Shown here: positions 1 to 7,313 of the stretch, in pieces
Numbering within the stretch: position 1 is the first letter of the stretch
Layout of the letters: each line of letters opens with the position of its first letter
From: an uncultured Woeseiaceae bacterium
Lineage (GTDB): Bacteria; Pseudomonadota; Gammaproteobacteria; Steroidobacterales; Woeseiaceae
NCBI GenBank assembly: GCA_945787435.1
Contig: CALZHX010000061.1
Coordinates: 1 to 7,784 of the forward strand
DNA length: 7,784 nt
Direction of reading: 5' to 3'
The notes under the pieces: generated by a model
The model's input: only the letters and a program-made list of their open reading frames with translations
Database searches by the model: none
Told to the model about the DNA's origin: nothing
Made by a program: the position numbers and the translations under genes

Positions 1-389
1 ACGACATAGCCGACCATTGCCGGGTTAAAGACGTTGAAGCCGAGGCCCCCATACAGGTGTTAGGCGACAACGATGGCAAACAGCGCGCCGGTCGCCGTGA
101 CCCACCACGGTGTCAATGAGGGTAATGCGAACGCCAGAAGTGCTGCGGTGACGATAGCGCTGTAGTCGGAGAGTGCGATCATCGGGTCACGGCCGCGCGC
201 TCGCATCATGAGCGTCTCACCACCGACACAGAAAGCCGTCGCAATAATCAGGTTGAACAGGAAACCCGGCCCGAAATACCAGACATGCGCCAGCGCTGCC
301 GGTATCAATGCAGCCAATACCTGCAGCATCATCGATCCAACGTCGACGTTCGGTCTGATGTAAGGAGCTTCCCGGCGGGCGAATTCCAT
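1..389 (-). CDS. rsxD: RsxD/RnfD membrane subunit, 5' part, interrupted by an in-frame stop; runs off the window
   Basis: Integral membrane subunit of the Rsx/Rnf electron-transport complex; in the family it carries a covalently bound FMN on a Thr that would lie beyond this window. The first 109 codons match the RsxD N-terminus: a cytoplasmic start with APYIRPNVDVGSMM, then about four hydrophobic segments (roughly residues 20-39, 43-61, 77-91, 95-109) and the PWW motif near 94-96. At 60-62 the frame hits TAA. The next codons, 59 down to 1, read HLYGGLGFNVFNPAMVGYVV in the same frame, a clear match to the conserved YGGLG-NPFNPAMIGYVV block of E. coli RsxD, where the residue before this block is Lys. 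So the stop replaces a probable Lys (AAA to TAA, one base). The ATG start overlaps the rsxC stop by one base (TAATG), and GAGG lies about 7 nt upstream. Identity is secure; whether the stop is real is not. Confidence 0.9.
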
Positions 390-1906
390 TACTGGTCCTC
401 GTCCTTTCGTTGCTTGCGCTTCATGATTTCGGCAATCGCATCGGCTCCGGCCTGTCTGGCCGACGCTTTCTGGCTGGCCAGTTCCTCATCACGTACCTGC
501 TGTTCTTTTTCGATTCGTTCATTACGCGCCTCGAAGCGCTGGCGCGCACGTTTGGCACGAGATTTCTCATCAGCAAGTTCTCGAATGCGGGCTTTTGCGG
601 TACGAAAATCTGCGGTTAGCGGAATGTGGCTGGGGCATACGAGATCACAGCAGCCGCATTCGATACAGTCAATCAGGCCGTGGCTGCGCATCTTCGCTTC
701 GTCATCGGCGCAGGTGTACCAGAACAACTGTTGCGGCAGCAGTTGTACCGGGCACACGGCTGCACAGTCGCCACAGCGGATGCAGGGCATTTCGTCGCCG
801 ATTACCGGCGCGTCGGACATTACCAGTATGCAGTTCGTTGCCTTGACTACCGGAACGCGGTCCGAGGTGACCGACTTGCCAGTCATCGGTCCGCCGATTA
901 TCAGTTGCTGGGCGTGTTCCGTGTAGCCGCCGAGGTATTCAATAATGTCGGCAATCGTCGTGCCAAGACGCGCTTCGACATTGACGGGTCGAACGACGCC
1001 ATCGCCGGTTACTGTCGTAATGCGGGAGATCAGCGGTTCATTGCGGACTACCCATCGGTAGATCGCTGCCGCCGTACCAACATTCTGAACAAGGCATCCG
1101 ACATCTGTTGGCAGGCCACCTGATGGAACCTCCCGGCCCGCAACCAGTTGCACAAGTTGGTCTTCCCCACCGGACGGATAGATTGTCGGGACTTGCTTTA
1201 GCACCACGGAATCGTCGTCCAGCTCAGCCAGCACTTCGCCCAGCCGTTGCAGTGCAGCGGGTTTATCGCTTTCGACGGCGATGTAACAGGTATCCAGTTC
1301 GAGTGCGCGCAGGAGTATCCGGGCGCCGCCGAGTACTTCGTGCGCGTACTCGCGCATCAGCATGTCGTCACAACTTATATATGGTTCGCACTCAACGCCA
1401 TTGAGGATCAGGTAGTCCGGGTCGCAGGTGATGGCCTCCATGAGTTTTTGTGCCGTTGGGAACACAGCCCCACCCAGGCCGACAATTCCACCCTTGAGAA
1501 TCTTCTTCAGCAGTATGCCGGGCAGAACTGTGCTCCAGTCAGGCGCTGCGTCTGCGGCGTCGATGGGACGGTCTTCGCCATCGCATTCAATGACGATGCA
1601 CGGCGCATTATCCCCATGGCGCCGGGATACCGGCCAGGGCTCGATCGCTACGACCGTGCCGGACGATGATGCGTGCACAGGAGCGCCAAGCGATCCATCA
1701 ACTTCGGCAATCAACTGGCCTTTGAGTACATGCTCCCCAATACCGACAATTGGCTGCGCCGGGTCGCCGGCATGTTGAGTGATAGGCAGTACGAGTTGAT
1801 CCGGAATCGGGATCTGTAATACTGGTTCCGCTGTTGATGCGGCCTTGTGCGCCTCGAGCCGCAGGCCGCCATGGAGCTTGCCGAGGTCATAAGTAGGTGC
1901 ACTCAC
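389..1906 (-). CDS. rsxC: RsxC/RnfC, iron-sulfur peripheral subunit of the Rsx/Rnf electron-transport complex
   Basis: 505 residues. RnfC is the peripheral, NADH-binding type subunit that passes electrons between NAD(H) and the membrane part of the complex. Visible modules in order: N-terminal barrel-sandwich region (about 35-110, with VHASSSGTV), glycine-rich nucleotide/flavin-binding loop GLGGAVFPT (143-151), conserved NGVECEPYISCDD (169-181), YPSGGEDQL and QNVGTA segments, SLBB-like region (about 300-345), then two 4Fe-4S motifs, CIRCGDCAAVCP (Cys 375, 378, 381, 385) and CIECGCCDLVCP (Cys 414, 417, 420, 424). After residue 435 comes a charged Lys/Arg/Glu/Ala-rich helical tail of only about 70 residues, much shorter than the repeat-rich tail of enterobacterial RsxC. 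It starts at GTG (1904-1906) inside the rsxB stop (GTGA overlap), with GGAG six bases upstream supporting this start. It ends in TAA overlapping the rsxD ATG. Confidence 0.96.
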   Translation of the reverse strand: MSAPTYDLGKLHGGLRLEAHKAASTAEPVLQIPIPDQLVLPITQHAGDPAQPIVGIGEHVLKGQLIAEVDGSLGAPVHASSSGTVVAIEPWPVSRRHGDNAPCIVIECDGEDRPIDAADAAPDWSTVLPGILLKKILKGGIVGLGGAVFPTAQKLMEAITCDPDYLILNGVECEPYISCDDMLMREYAHEVLGGARILLRALELDTCYIAVESDKPAALQRLGEVLAELDDDSVVLKQVPTIYPSGGEDQLVQLVAGREVPSGGLPTDVGCLVQNVGTAAAIYRWVVRNEPLISRITTVTGDGVVRPVNVEARLGTTIADIIEYLGGYTEHAQQLIIGGPMTGKSVTSDRVPVVKATNCILVMSDAPVIGDEMPCIRCGDCAAVCPVQLLPQQLFWYTCADDEAKMRSHGLIDCIECGCCDLVCPSHIPLTADFRTAKARIRELADEKSRAKRARQRFEARNERIEKEQQVRDEELASQKASARQAGADAIAEIMKRKQRKDEDQ

Positions 1907-2391
1907 GCGAGGCTCCGCATGCTAATGCAGTCGACCGGGCAGGGCGCAACGCAGAGTTCGCAGCCCGTGCACTCTTTTTCAATCACCGTGTGCATCAATT
2001 GATGCGCGCCAACAATGGCGTCCACGGGACACGCAGTGCGGCAATGCATGCAGCCAATACACAAGGACTCATCGATAACGGCGACGGCGCGCTCAAGCGC
2101 CTGTTTTTCAGCGAGCGGCAGTACATCGGTTCCGAGCAACGTTGCAAGGCGTCGAATTGTATCGTCACCGCCCGGCGGGCAAAGATTGATCGCGATAGCG
2201 TCGTCGACGATTGCCTGGGCGTATGGGCGACAGCCCGGGTAACCGCACTGGGCACACTGGGTTTGTGGGAGCAGTTCATTGACTTGTTCAACGAGCTGGC
2301 CGGAATCGGCGGGCAATGATTGCGACGCATAGCTCAGCGCGAGCCCGGCAAGCAGCGCCAGCAATGCGATTGTAATTATGGCTATCCACAT
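1903..2391 (-). CDS. rsxB: RsxB/RnfB, ferredoxin-type iron-sulfur subunit of the Rsx/Rnf complex
   Basis: 162 residues. RnfB is the membrane-anchored ferredoxin-like subunit that exchanges electrons with soluble donors or acceptors. An N-terminal hydrophobic anchor (residues 2-20) is followed by a 4Fe-4S domain with Cys 46, 49, 54 and 71 (CAQCGYPGC then LCPPGG), and two bacterial ferredoxin motifs, CIGCMHCRTACP (Cys 111, 114, 117, 121) and CTGCELCVAPCP (Cys 141, 144, 147, 151). The protein ends 11 residues after the last cysteine, somewhat shorter than E. coli RsxB (192 residues), which has a longer tail; all twelve cluster ligands are kept. The ATG is 15 nt after the rsxA stop. I see no good Shine-Dalgarno sequence in that gap, so translation may depend on coupling to rsxA. 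The TGA stop overlaps the rsxC GTG. Confidence 0.96.
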   Translation of the reverse strand: MWIAIITIALLALLAGLALSYASQSLPADSGQLVEQVNELLPQTQCAQCGYPGCRPYAQAIVDDAIAINLCPPGGDDTIRRLATLLGTDVLPLAEKQALERAVAVIDESLCIGCMHCRTACPVDAIVGAHQLMHTVIEKECTGCELCVAPCPVDCISMRSLA

Positions 2392-2406
2392 AGCGAAACG
2401 CGCCCG

Positions 2407-2988
2407 TCACGGCCGGGCCATGCCCGAGAATCCCATGAACGCAAGCGACATGATGCCGGCGGTTAACAGCGCGATGGCCGTGCCCCTGAATGGCATCGGG
2501 ATATCGGCTGCGTCGAGTCGTTCGCGGATCGACGCAAACATGACGAGCACCAGGGCAAAGCCCGCAGAGGCACCGAAACCGAAAAACACGGATTGCACGA
2601 AGCCTTTGGATTGCTGTACGTTAAGCAACGCGACGCCGAGAACGGCACAGTTGGTCGCGATGAGCGGAATGAAAATGCCGAGCACCTGGTGCAACAGCGG
2701 ACTCAGCCGGCGCACCATGATCTCGGTAAATTGCACGCTGGCGGCGATGACAAGAATGAAGCTGATGGTTCTGAGGTATTCGAGCTCAAGCGGAACCAGC
2801 ACATACTGATGCAGCAGGAACGCTGTTGCCGACGACAGGGTCAGGACAAACGCAGTCGCGAGCGACATTCCGGTCGCCGCTTCGAGATTGCGCGAAACGC
2901 CCATGAAGGGACAAAGACCCAGGAAGCGCACGAGTACGAAATTGTTGACGAGTACGGTGCCAACAAGAATGACGATGAGTTCGCTCAT
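2407..2988 (-). CDS. rsxA: RsxA/RnfA, integral membrane subunit of the Rsx/Rnf complex
   Basis: 193 residues, the usual length for RnfA/RsxA. It is a six-helix inner-membrane protein homologous to NqrE; RnfA and RnfE form the inverted-topology pair that conducts electrons across the membrane in this family. The opening MSELIVILVGTVLVNNFVLV and the block FLGLCPFMGVS (22-32) are family signatures. Cys26 and Cys114 (in ATNCAVLGVALL) lie at the conserved positions that, in structures of Rnf and Na+-NQR, help hold an iron-sulfur centre between the two paired subunits. Hydrophobic segments cover about 4-22, 42-60, 70-90, 100-121, 133-152 and 168-188. The ATG has GGGA five bases upstream. The gene starts 12 nt after the metG stop, with no room for a separate promoter there, so transcription from the metG side is likely. 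Confidence 0.96.
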   Translation of the reverse strand: MSELIVILVGTVLVNNFVLVRFLGLCPFMGVSRNLEAATGMSLATAFVLTLSSATAFLLHQYVLVPLELEYLRTISFILVIAASVQFTEIMVRRLSPLLHQVLGIFIPLIATNCAVLGVALLNVQQSKGFVQSVFFGFGASAGFALVLVMFASIRERLDAADIPMPFRGTAIALLTAGIMSLAFMGFSGMARP

Positions 2989-3000
2989 GAAAGTCCCGAA

Positions 3001-5007
3001 CTACTTGACGCGCATTCCCGGCTCTGCGCCGTCGTCCGGCGACAGCAGGAAGATATCCTCGCCACCCGGCCCGGCGGCAAGCACCATGCCCTCCGAGACG
3101 CCGAAGCGCATCTTTCGCGGCGCGAGATTCGCAACAACGATGACCTGGCGACCGATTAGGCTCTCCACGTCATAGGCCGACTTGATGCCAGCGAACACTT
3201 TTCGAGTGCTATCGCCCAGGTCAAGCGTCAGTGCCAGCAATTTGTCGGCGCCCTCGACCGAGTTCGCTTCATCGATGCGTGCAATGCGCAGGTCGACCTT
3301 CATGAAGTCGTCGATAGAGATTGTGTTGTCGTCAATCACGGTTTGGGGTTCCCCGGTTGTTTCTTTTGACTGATCGACCATATTGTCGACCTGCTGTTGC
3401 TCCACGCGGGTTAACAGCGGCGTGAACTTGTTGATTGTTGCGCCGAGCAGTGGGCTGGATGCCGATTCCCAGTTCCAGCTCTCTTCGCCCAGGAACGCCT
3501 GCGCGCCGTCGGCAACCACGGGAATCACCGGTGCAAGGTAAATCGCGAGGCTACGGAACATGTTGAGGCCCTGTGTGCACACCGCCTGCACCTCATCGAG
3601 CCGGGCCTCATCCTTAATCATGACCCACGGCTTCTTCGCATCGATATAGCGATTCGCAGCATCGGCGAGGCTCATGATGATCCGCATGGCCTTGGAGTAT
3701 TCCCGGTTCGTGAAGTGTCCGGCAATCGTCTCGGATGCGTTTGCAAACTCTGCAAACAGCTCGGGTTCCGGAAGCGCATCGGTTAACTTGCCATCAAATC
3801 GTTTGCCAATAAATCCCGCGCAGCGGCTGGCAATATTTACGAATTTACCAACAAGATCCGAGTTAACACGCGCTATGAAGTCTTCGAGGTTCAGGTCGAT
3901 ATCTTCGATCGTCGGCCCGAGCTTTGCGGCGTAGTAGTAGCGCAAATAAGACGGGTTCAGGTTGTCGAGGTAGGTGCGTGCCATAATGAACGTGCCACGC
4001 CTCTTCGACATCTTCTGCCCGTTTACGGTCAGGAAACCATGGGCATAAACACTTGTAGGCGTTCGAAACCCGGCGCCCTGCAGTACGGCTGGCCAGAACA
4101 GCGTATGGAAATACATGATGTCCTTGCCGATGAAGTGGAACACCTCGGTGTCGTGACCGGGTCGCCAATACTCATCGAAATCGAGGTCGGGACGGCGTTC
4201 GCAGAGATGTTTGAAGCTCGCCGGGTATCCTACGGGTGCGTCCAGCCAGACATAGAAGTACTTGTCCTCGGTGCCCGGAATGCGGAATCCGAAGTAAGGC
4301 GCATCACGTGAGATGTCCCAGTCCTTCAGTCCCGCTTCGAACCACTCCTCGAGCTTGGAGATGACATTCTTGTCGAGTGTTGCGTCCTGCATCCATTCGC
4401 GCAGGCGCTGCTCGTATTCGCTGAGCTTGAAGAAGTAGTGCTCCGACTCTCGTTTGACCGGGGTTGTACCTGAAATCACCGACACCGGTTCTATGAGATC
4501 CTCAGGAGTGTACGTAGCACCACACACCTCGCAGGCATCACCATCCTGGTCTTCGCTTTTGCACCGGGGACAGGTGCCGCGCACAAATCGGTCAGGCAGG
4601 AACATGCCTTCCTTCTCGTCATAGGCCTGTTCGATTGTCTTCGTGTAGATATCGCCGATTGCTCGTAGCGCCTCGAACATCTCGACCGTCAGCGCCTCGT
4701 TTTCTGGTGAATGCGTGGTGTGGTAGTTGTCGAAATCGACCCCAAACGCCTCGAAGACTTTGATAAATTCTTCTGAATTTGTGGTCGTGAGTTCCTCTGG
4801 CGTGACCCCGAGTTCTCTGGCTTTGAGCATGATCGGGGTGCCGTGCACATCACTTGCACATACATAGATACAGCTATGGCCGCGCAGCTTCTGGAATCGC
4901 ACCCAGATATCCGTCTGAATGTACTCGACCATGTGCCCCATGTGGGGTGGCCCGTTTACATAGGGCAGGGCGCTCGTTACAAGGATTTTTCTGGCTTTGT
5001 CAGGCAT
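3001..5007 (-). CDS. metG: Methionyl-tRNA synthetase, long (dimeric-type) form
   Basis: 668 residues. Class I aminoacyl-tRNA synthetase that activates methionine with ATP and charges initiator and elongator tRNA-Met in the cytoplasm. The Rossmann catalytic core starts at residue 7 (KILVTSALPYVNG); the HIGH-type signature is HMGH (22-25). A zinc knuckle in the connective peptide has Cys 146, 149, 159 and 162. The second signature is KMSKR (332-336), followed by RRGTFI. The helical anticodon-binding domain covers roughly 385-540. After a polar linker, the C-terminal EMAPII/Arc1p-like tRNA-binding OB domain runs from about 565 to 668 (DFMKVDLRIARI, then NLAPRKMRFGVSEGM), the domain that mediates dimerisation in E. 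coli MetG. The ATG at 5005-5007 matches the expected N-terminus; no strong Shine-Dalgarno precedes it. The stop is TAG. It is probably transcribed from the gap upstream and continues into rsxA. Confidence 0.98.
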   Translation of the reverse strand: MPDKARKILVTSALPYVNGPPHMGHMVEYIQTDIWVRFQKLRGHSCIYVCASDVHGTPIMLKARELGVTPEELTTTNSEEFIKVFEAFGVDFDNYHTTHSPENEALTVEMFEALRAIGDIYTKTIEQAYDEKEGMFLPDRFVRGTCPRCKSEDQDGDACEVCGATYTPEDLIEPVSVISGTTPVKRESEHYFFKLSEYEQRLREWMQDATLDKNVISKLEEWFEAGLKDWDISRDAPYFGFRIPGTEDKYFYVWLDAPVGYPASFKHLCERRPDLDFDEYWRPGHDTEVFHFIGKDIMYFHTLFWPAVLQGAGFRTPTSVYAHGFLTVNGQKMSKRRGTFIMARTYLDNLNPSYLRYYYAAKLGPTIEDIDLNLEDFIARVNSDLVGKFVNIASRCAGFIGKRFDGKLTDALPEPELFAEFANASETIAGHFTNREYSKAMRIIMSLADAANRYIDAKKPWVMIKDEARLDEVQAVCTQGLNMFRSLAIYLAPVIPVVADGAQAFLGEESWNWESASSPLLGATINKFTPLLTRVEQQQVDNMVDQSKETTGEPQTVIDDNTISIDDFMKVDLRIARIDEANSVEGADKLLALTLDLGDSTRKVFAGIKSAYDVESLIGRQVIVVANLAPRKMRFGVSEGMVLAAGPGGEDIFLLSPDDGAEPGMRVK

Positions 5008-5045
5008 GGGTGGCAGCCGGTATCTGCGCGGTCTTAAAGGCCGCG

Positions 5046-5054
5046 ATTATGCCA
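5046..5054 (-). promoter_or_regulatory. Candidate extended -10 promoter for metG (and perhaps rsxABCD)
   Basis: Read on the minus strand, this is TGG CATAAT: a -10 hexamer matching the sigma-70 consensus at 5 of 6 positions, with the TGn extension. No good -35 lies 16-18 bases upstream, which an extended -10 can tolerate. Transcription would start near 5039, giving a leader of about 31 nt. An imperfect inverted repeat, 5028-5044 (GCGGTCT/AGGCCGC around a 3-base loop, + strand), covers this start region and could be an operator or chance. The call rests on sequence resemblance only. Confidence 0.35.
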
Positions 5055-5072
5055 CGTGCGGATGGATCCGAC

Positions 5073-5084
5073 GCGATTTATCGC
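5073..5084. repeat. Short perfect palindrome in the gap upstream of metG
   Basis: GCGAT-TT-ATCGC, a 5-base inverted repeat with a 2-base centre, begins four bases past the stop of the upstream ATPase gene. It has no following T-run on the minus strand, so it is not a typical intrinsic terminator. It may be a protein-binding site or chance. Confidence 0.25.
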
Positions 5085-5088
5085 CGTA

Positions 5089-6150
5089 TCAGTTGTCGTT
5101 CTTGAGGCGTTCAAACTTGGATTTGTCGTTTGCCTGCAGATATGCCTCTTTGCCGGAGATAAATGCCTTTTCGACGAGGGACATCAGGGCTGAGTCCATT
5201 GTCTGCATGCCGATATTGCCGCCTGACTGCATCGCGGTTTCAAGTTGATCGAGCTTGCCCTGGCGTATCAGGTTCGCGACGGCAGTGGTGTTGATCAGAA
5301 CTTCGAGAGCCGCAATCCGACCCGGTTTGCCCTTGGTTGGTAAAAGTTGCTGGGATACCACGCCGCGCAACGATGTCGAGATCATCGTGCGAATATGCGC
5401 CTGCTTATTAGCCGGGAACGAATTGATGATTCGGTCGACGGTCTGCGCTGCGCCATTGGTGTGCAGTGTGCCCATCACGAGAATACCCATTTCGGCTGCA
5501 GTGACGGCGATGCTGATCGTTTCGAGGTCACGCATTTCGCCGACCAGGATAACGTCCGGGTCTTCGCGCAAGGCCGAATACAGCGCTTCGGCAAATGAGC
5601 CGCTGTGCAAACCAATCTCGCGTTGACTGATCAGGCTGTTCTTGGTGCTGTGGACGAATTCGATCGGGTCCTCAATCGTGAGGATATGGCCCTTCATCGA
5701 ATCGTTGATTGCGTCAATCATGGCAGCCAGCGTTGTCGACTTACCTGAACCGGTCTTGCCCGTAACGAGAATCATGCCTGACGTCTGCTTGCAAAGATCG
5801 TAGATGACGGGCGGCATGGCAAGTTCATCGAGCGTGAGGGCTTTCGATGGGATGGCGCGGAAGATGCCACCAATGCCATTGAGGTGGCGGAACGTATTCA
5901 CGCGAAAGCGCGATATATCGGGAATCTCGTAGGCAAAATCCGCGGACTCTTCTTTTTCAAATATCTGTTGAGTGGTGCCGTCCATGATCTCGAAGATACA
6001 CTCCTGCACTGTTTCCAAGGTCAGCTTATCTTCCATCAGGATCTGCAAATCGCCGTGAACGCGAGCACGCACCGGGTCGCCGGAGACGAAGTGCAGGTCG
6101 GATGCATTCCGCTTCAGCGCTTCCTGCAGGTAATGGTCGATTTTACTCAT
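5089..6150 (-). CDS. PilT/PilU-family type IV pilus retraction ATPase (second of the tandem pair, more PilT-like)
   Basis: 353 residues; PilT is typically about 345. Cytoplasmic hexameric ATPase of the GspE/PilT secretion superfamily, expected to power pilus retraction (twitching) at the inner-membrane pilus base. N-terminal PAS-like domain with NASDLHFVSGDPV (15-27) and SRFRVNTF (80-87); Walker A GKTGSGKST (131-139); Asp box IEDPIEF (159-165); Walker B region DPDVILVGE (197-205); arginine-rich REDP and GEMRD segments; His box MGILVMGTLHTNG. The second His-box histidine is present (H230), but the first is Ile223. The C-terminal half (AVANLIRQGKLDQ, then GGNIGMQTMDSAL) resembles the PilT AIRNLIR region, although AIRNLIR itself is altered to AVANLIR. 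The ATG overlaps the upstream ATPase stop by four bases (ATGA), indicating translational coupling. No pilus structural gene is in the window, so the exact PilT or PilU role is not assigned. Confidence 0.92.
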   Translation of the reverse strand: MSKIDHYLQEALKRNASDLHFVSGDPVRARVHGDLQILMEDKLTLETVQECIFEIMDGTTQQIFEKEESADFAYEIPDISRFRVNTFRHLNGIGGIFRAIPSKALTLDELAMPPVIYDLCKQTSGMILVTGKTGSGKSTTLAAMIDAINDSMKGHILTIEDPIEFVHSTKNSLISQREIGLHSGSFAEALYSALREDPDVILVGEMRDLETISIAVTAAEMGILVMGTLHTNGAAQTVDRIINSFPANKQAHIRTMISTSLRGVVSQQLLPTKGKPGRIAALEVLINTTAVANLIRQGKLDQLETAMQSGGNIGMQTMDSALMSLVEKAFISGKEAYLQANDKSKFERLKNDN

Positions 6151-7256
6151 GAGTACTGTTTCTCGATGCCTGTGGAATCCAGGGTCGCAACCATTTCGGT
6201 GTCAGTTACAAATCGCGTGAACTTGCGCTTCTCATTGGCAAATCGATACGCGTCGTCCGGATCGATTTCCTTGTTGTTGATGGCATCGAGCAAAGCCTGG
6301 TCCAGGAGCTGCATCCCCAGGTCCTTTCCGGTCTGTAATTGCGATGGAATTTGATGCGTCTGGTCAGTCGTGATCAGTTTGGCAATTGCACGAGTATTGA
6401 CGAGGATTTCGAGAACTGCGCGACGGCCCCGGCCATCAGGTGTCTTGCAGAGTACCTGCGTGACGACGGCTTTGAGGCTCATGGACAGGAATGCCTTGGT
6501 CTGTTCACGAAGTTCACCAGGCAGTGCATCGATGATTCGGTCAATCGTCTTAACTGCGCCAGTCGTATGTAGCGTTCCGAGCACGAGGTGGCCGGTTTCA
6601 GCGGCTGTCATAGCCATCGAGATCGTCTCGGCGTCACGAAGCTCGCCAACGAGAATGACGTCCGGGTCTTCGCGCATTGCCGCGCGCACACCGTCGGCAA
6701 ATGATGTCAGGTGTGTTCCGAGTTCACGCTGAATGACCTGACATTTCTTGCTTGGATGCACGAACTCGATCGGATCTTCGAGACTGATGATATTAAGGCT
6801 ACGTGTCTCGTTAAGGTGGTTGATCATCGCCGCGAGCGTCGTTGACTTGCCGGTTCCGGTAGAGCCAGTGACAAGCACCATGCCCTGGTGATATTCGCAA
6901 AATTCGGTCAGTACCTTGGGCACATTCAGCTGCTCGAGCGTCGGCACATCGGGTGGAATGTGCCGAAACACGGCGCCGTACCCGGTGACCTTGCGAAAGA
7001 CGTTGACCCGAAAACGACCGCCTTCTTCGGCGACATAGGAAAAATCGAGGTCGTGGCCAGCTTCGAGCGTTTCGATCTGATTGGCGGTCAGAATTTCCCG
7101 AATATAGGTCTCGAGTTCCGTGTCGGATAATTTGCGAAACTTGATCGGCATCAGGTCGCCATTCATGCGCAGCATCGGCGGTACGCCGACGGACAAGTGA
7201 ACGTCTGAGCATCCCTGTGCGAGGCCGAGCTTCAAAAATGCGTCTATTCGTGCCAT
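6147..7256 (-). CDS. PilT/PilU-family type IV pilus ATPase (first of the tandem pair)
   Basis: 369 residues from the ATG at 7254-7256. An in-frame TTG at 7275-7277 would add seven residues, but the family N-terminus (here MARIDAFLKLGLAQGCSDVH) starts at the ATG, and AGGG lies 11 bases before it, so I prefer the ATG. From that Met, the PAS-like domain includes CSDVHLSVGVPP (16-27) and GRFRVNVF (80-87); Walker A is GSTGTGKST (131-139); Asp box LEDPIEF (159-165); Walker B DPDVILVGE (197-205); the His box TGHLVLGTLHTTG has both histidines (H223, H230). The C-terminal part (GRGRRAVLEILVNT and LGMQLLDQALL) is closer to PilU, and the length is between PilT and PilU (about 345 and 382). It has an extra 20-odd residue tail after KFTRFV. 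Probably co-expressed with the next ATPase and possibly acts with it as a PilT-PilU pair; this pairing is inference. Confidence 0.92.
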   Translation of the reverse strand: MARIDAFLKLGLAQGCSDVHLSVGVPPMLRMNGDLMPIKFRKLSDTELETYIREILTANQIETLEAGHDLDFSYVAEEGGRFRVNVFRKVTGYGAVFRHIPPDVPTLEQLNVPKVLTEFCEYHQGMVLVTGSTGTGKSTTLAAMINHLNETRSLNIISLEDPIEFVHPSKKCQVIQRELGTHLTSFADGVRAAMREDPDVILVGELRDAETISMAMTAAETGHLVLGTLHTTGAVKTIDRIIDALPGELREQTKAFLSMSLKAVVTQVLCKTPDGRGRRAVLEILVNTRAIAKLITTDQTHQIPSQLQTGKDLGMQLLDQALLDAINNKEIDPDDAYRFANEKRKFTRFVTDTEMVATLDSTGIEKQYS

Positions 7257-7289
7257 TGCGGCCGGAACCCTATTCAAATCATGGCTTTG

Positions 7290-7304
7290 CGCCTATCGTA
7301 GGCG
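7290..7304. repeat. Perfect 15-base inverted repeat, possible operator or leader hairpin
   Basis: CGCCTA-TCG-TAGGCG: six-base perfect arms around a 3-base centre, lying between the candidate -10 (7308-7313) and the ATPase start codon. It would overlap the predicted transcription start, which suits a repressor site or a 5' leader hairpin. The arms do not extend further, and no T-run follows, so it is not an intrinsic terminator. Confidence 0.4.
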
Positions 7305-7307
7305 GAA

Positions 7308-7313
7308 ATTATG
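7308..7313 (-). promoter_or_regulatory. Candidate -10 element upstream of the tandem ATPase genes
   Basis: The minus strand reads CATAAT, 5 of 6 to the sigma-70 -10 consensus, in the only sizeable gap between the kinase stop and the ATPase start. A weak -35 (ATGTGA, 18-base spacer) is the best I can offer. Predicted start near 7301, leader about 45 nt to the ATG. The surrounding gap is A/T-richer than the flanking genes, as promoters often are. Confidence 0.3.

Noticed and set aside
60..62. TAA in rsxD as evidence for a reassigned stop codon or programmed readthrough
   Set aside because: TAA ends rsxC and the kinase, TAG ends metG and TGA ends rsxA, rsxB and both ATPases, each at the expected C-terminus, so all three stops act as stops. 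No other in-frame stops occur inside conserved genes, and nothing specific to readthrough is visible.
285..926. Long open frame on the + strand opposite rsxC and rsxD, and similar ones opposite metG and the ATPases
   Set aside because: They lie antisense to clearly conserved genes, their translations are Arg/Ser/Cys-rich with no recognisable domain, and they have no sensible start context. They are by-products of codon use on the minus strand.
5008..5088. Riboswitch or T-box leader upstream of metG
   Set aside because: The gap is only 81 bases and the predicted leader about 31 nt, too short for such elements; no terminator hairpin with a U-run is present.
7254..7277. TTG at 7275-7277 as the start of the first ATPase
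   Set aside because: The seven added residues (MNRVPAA) have no family counterpart, there is no Shine-Dalgarno upstream of the TTG, and the ATG at 7254-7256 fits the PilT-family N-terminus.
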